Assembly: GCA_963675925.2 (NCBI GenBank)
Contig: CAXXIB010000004.1
Location: forward strand, 310,001-374,000
Direction: 5' to 3'
DNA length: 64,000 nucleotides
DNA from: CAXXOK01 sp963675925
Lineage (GTDB): Bacteria > Bacillota > Clostridia > Christensenellales > Aristaeellaceae
Shown here: positions 62,427-64,000 of the stretch, piece by piece
How positions within the stretch are numbered: the first letter of the stretch is position 1
Layout: every line of letters starts with the position of its first letter
The notes under the pieces: generated by a model
What the model was told of the DNA's origin: nothing
Seen by the model: only the letters and a program-made list of their open reading frames with translations
Databases searched by the model: none
Made by a program: the position numbers and the translations under genes

Positions 62427-64000
62427 ATGGAAAATACCATGCAACACCAACAAGCAAACGGAGGCGACCTTTTGCATTGGTTTTCTTCCGGTGCAAACGA
62501 AATAAACGCCCACGTAAAACACTTAAACCTGATTAACGTATTTCCCGTGGCTGATGGCGATACCGGCACCAACCTGGCCGTTACGCTGCGTGCCATGGTG
62601 GAAAGCGCTAAACCCGTGGAAAGCTTTCACCGCATGCTCAAAGACATCTCCCAGTCGGCCCTGGAAGGGGCGCGGGGTAACTCCGGCACCATTTTTGCCG
62701 CCTATATCAGCGGCCTGGCACTGGAAAGCATAGACTACCAAACCGTAACACCGGAAGAGTTTTCCGGCATTGCGGTCAACGCCGTCAAGCACCTGTACTC
62801 GGCGGTGGAAAACCCGCAGGAAGGCACGCTGATGAGCGTGATTCGGGACTGGGCACAATACTTGCAAAGCAACAAAGGCCAGTTCCATCGCTTTAACGAG
62901 CTGTTCCACAATGCCTATCACTATGCTGTGGAACTGCTGGACAAAACCAAAACGCAACTGGATGTACTGCGCAAAAATAACGTGGTCGATGCCGGTGCCG
63001 CCGGTTTTGTGCGCTTTCTGGAAGGCATCAACCGGGTGTTTTCCGGTACGCAGGCCGTGGAAAGCATAGCCGATGAACCCTTTGACGCACCGATTGTCGA
63101 TGACACGGCTTCCGCTTACCGCTACTGCACCGAAGCCCTGGTCGGGCTAAGCGGCAACGCCATGGATGACCCCGACGTGTTTGCCAAGTCTGTACAGGCG
63201 GCCCTTGACCCCTATGGCGATTCTATCATCGCCAGCGCACGCGGCGGGAAGCTGAAAGTACACATCCACACCAATGCTCCTGAGCAGGTGATGGAAACAC
63301 TGGAAAACTACGGCGAGCTGCTGTTTCAGAAGGCAGACGATATGCACCTGCAAAGCAGGCTGCGGGCGGCAACGCCCGGCGGTGTCGGACTGGTGACCGA
63401 TTCCATCGCCGATCTGCCCGATAGCTTTCTGCTGGAACACAATATTACCGTGCTGCCCCTTGGCGTACTGCGAGGGACAACGGCGTATCTGGATAAGCTG
63501 ACCATCCGTTTAAAGCAGCTGTTTCGCGCTATGGACAGCGAGGGCGCGTATCCCTCCACATCCATGCCAGAGCCGGCGCGCATTCGTACCATGCTGTCGG
63601 CAGCGCAGGAGCATTTCGATTCCTTAATCGTGCTCAGCGTTGCAGACAAGTTAAGCGGCACCTATCAGGCGGTGCTCAAAGCCGCGCAGGAACTGTCCTC
63701 CCCCGAAAAGCCCATCACCGTGGTGGATACCAAGCTCAACTCCGGCGCACAGGGCCTGCTGGTTCGACGCGCAGCGGAGATGGTTGCCGATGGCGCCACA
63801 TATGAAGATATCCTGACCGCCGTGAAAAACCGCATCCCCCGCACAAAAATCTATGTATGTCTGAATACCCTGTACTATGCCGTGCGCGGCGGGCGCGTAC
63901 CCAACACTGTCGGCCAAATCGGCATGAAGCTGAAACTACGCCCCATTATGACCTTGGACAAGCATGGTCATGGTGCGGCCTTCGGTATGGCGTTCAGCCA
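62427..64000 (+). CDS. DhaL (DAK2/FakA-like) - DegV fusion protein (3' end outside window)
   Basis: The frame starts at the ATG at 62427, six bases after CGGAGG, and runs off the window after 524 codons. Residues 10-200 form a DhaL-like kinase domain with A-D-G-D-T-G-T-N-L (about 44) and G-A-R-G-N-S-G-T; a FakA-like middle part follows (225-310). From about 318 a DegV fatty-acid-binding domain begins with L-V-T-D-S-I-A-D-L-P and S-T-S-M-P-E-P. FakA phosphorylates fatty acids held by FakB (DegV), so the fusion joins kinase and carrier. This could recycle exogenous fatty acids, complementing the fab operon nearby. Such fusions are known in Clostridia. Confidence 0.92.
   Translation, partial: MENTMQHQQANGGDLLHWFSSGANEINAHVKHLNLINVFPVADGDTGTNLAVTLRAMVESAKPVESFHRMLKDISQSALEGARGNSGTIFAAYISGLALESIDYQTVTPEEFSGIAVNAVKHLYSAVENPQEGTLMSVIRDWAQYLQSNKGQFHRFNELFHNAYHYAVELLDKTKTQLDVLRKNNVVDAGAAGFVRFLEGINRVFSGTQAVESIADEPFDAPIVDDTASAYRYCTEALVGLSGNAMDDPDVFAKSVQAALDPYGDSIIASARGGKLKVHIHTNAPEQVMETLENYGELLFQKADDMHLQSRLRAATPGGVGLVTDSIADLPDSFLLEHNITVLPLGVLRGTTAYLDKLTIRLKQLFRAMDSEGAYPSTSMPEPARIRTMLSAAQEHFDSLIVLSVADKLSGTYQAVLKAAQELSSPEKPITVVDTKLNSGAQGLLVRRAAEMVADGATYEDILTAVKNRIPRTKIYVCLNTLYYAVRGGRVPNTVGQIGMKLKLRPIMTLDKHGHGAAFGMAFS

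Overview
The window looks like a chromosomal segment of a Gram-positive, Clostridia-type bacterium with a moderately high GC content. It has a T-box-controlled ileS, a DivIVA/SepF/YggT division cluster, FabK in place of FabI, the IreB-RuvX-DUF1292 trio, strong sigma-A promoters (TTGACA-17-TATAAT type) and AGGAGG ribosome sites. The species cannot be named from sequence reading alone; an uncultured gut-type Clostridia/Christensenellales relative is a guess. Most genes lie on the minus strand.

Layout. 1-2 kb: the tail of a lipid-kinase-like gene, a small charged protein, two GNAT acetyltransferases and a small AT-rich ORF. 2.06-7.2 kb: a minus-strand rRNA operon (16S-23S-5S, no tRNA in the spacer) with a near-perfect promoter. 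7.4-11.5 kb: UPF0291, a GT2-GtrA fusion, a catalytically degenerate M1-like peptidase and an Eis-type acetyltransferase. 11.5-23.6 kb: tgt, an RluA-type pseudouridine synthase, an rRNA-type methyltransferase, ileS with its T-box, divIVA, yggT, sepF, yggS, an HlyD-like protein, a 99-bp tandem repeat array, then a sigma factor with a degenerate anti-sigma partner. 23.7-33.7 kb: TauE, aspartate kinase, DUF6179/DUF6323, CapA, an Lrp-aminotransferase-Fhs operon, and ireB-ruvX-DUF1292.

33.9-36.2 kb is the unusual part. A tRNA-Glu gene is followed by a strong terminator. Next comes a ~137-bp cloverleaf-like inverted-repeat element whose ends copy the tRNA T-arm. Then comes an AT-rich two-gene cassette, DUF5131 (three-Cys motif, Gp37/Gp68 family) plus TcmP, the latter broken by one extra base in a G run. 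It resembles a laterally acquired accessory module next to a tRNA.

36.2-43.6 kb: a secreted alpha/beta hydrolase, then a galactan-use locus (GanSPQ-like transporter divergent from a secreted GH53 endo-galactanase). 44.1-50.1 kb: a complete type II fatty acid synthesis operon (fabT-fabH-acpP-fabK-fabD-fabG-fabF-fabZ), with a palindromic operator beside the fabT promoter. 50.4-57.9 kb: pyrophosphatase, tRNA-Ser, two MBL-fold hydrolases (one possibly leaderless), small redox proteins, a secreted beta-rich protein, an epimerase, a DUF975 membrane protein and an isochorismatase-like hydrolase. 58.0-62.1 kb: a UgpCAEB-like ABC transporter whose ATPase could also energise the ATPase-less Gan transporter. 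The window ends inside a DhaL-DegV fusion.
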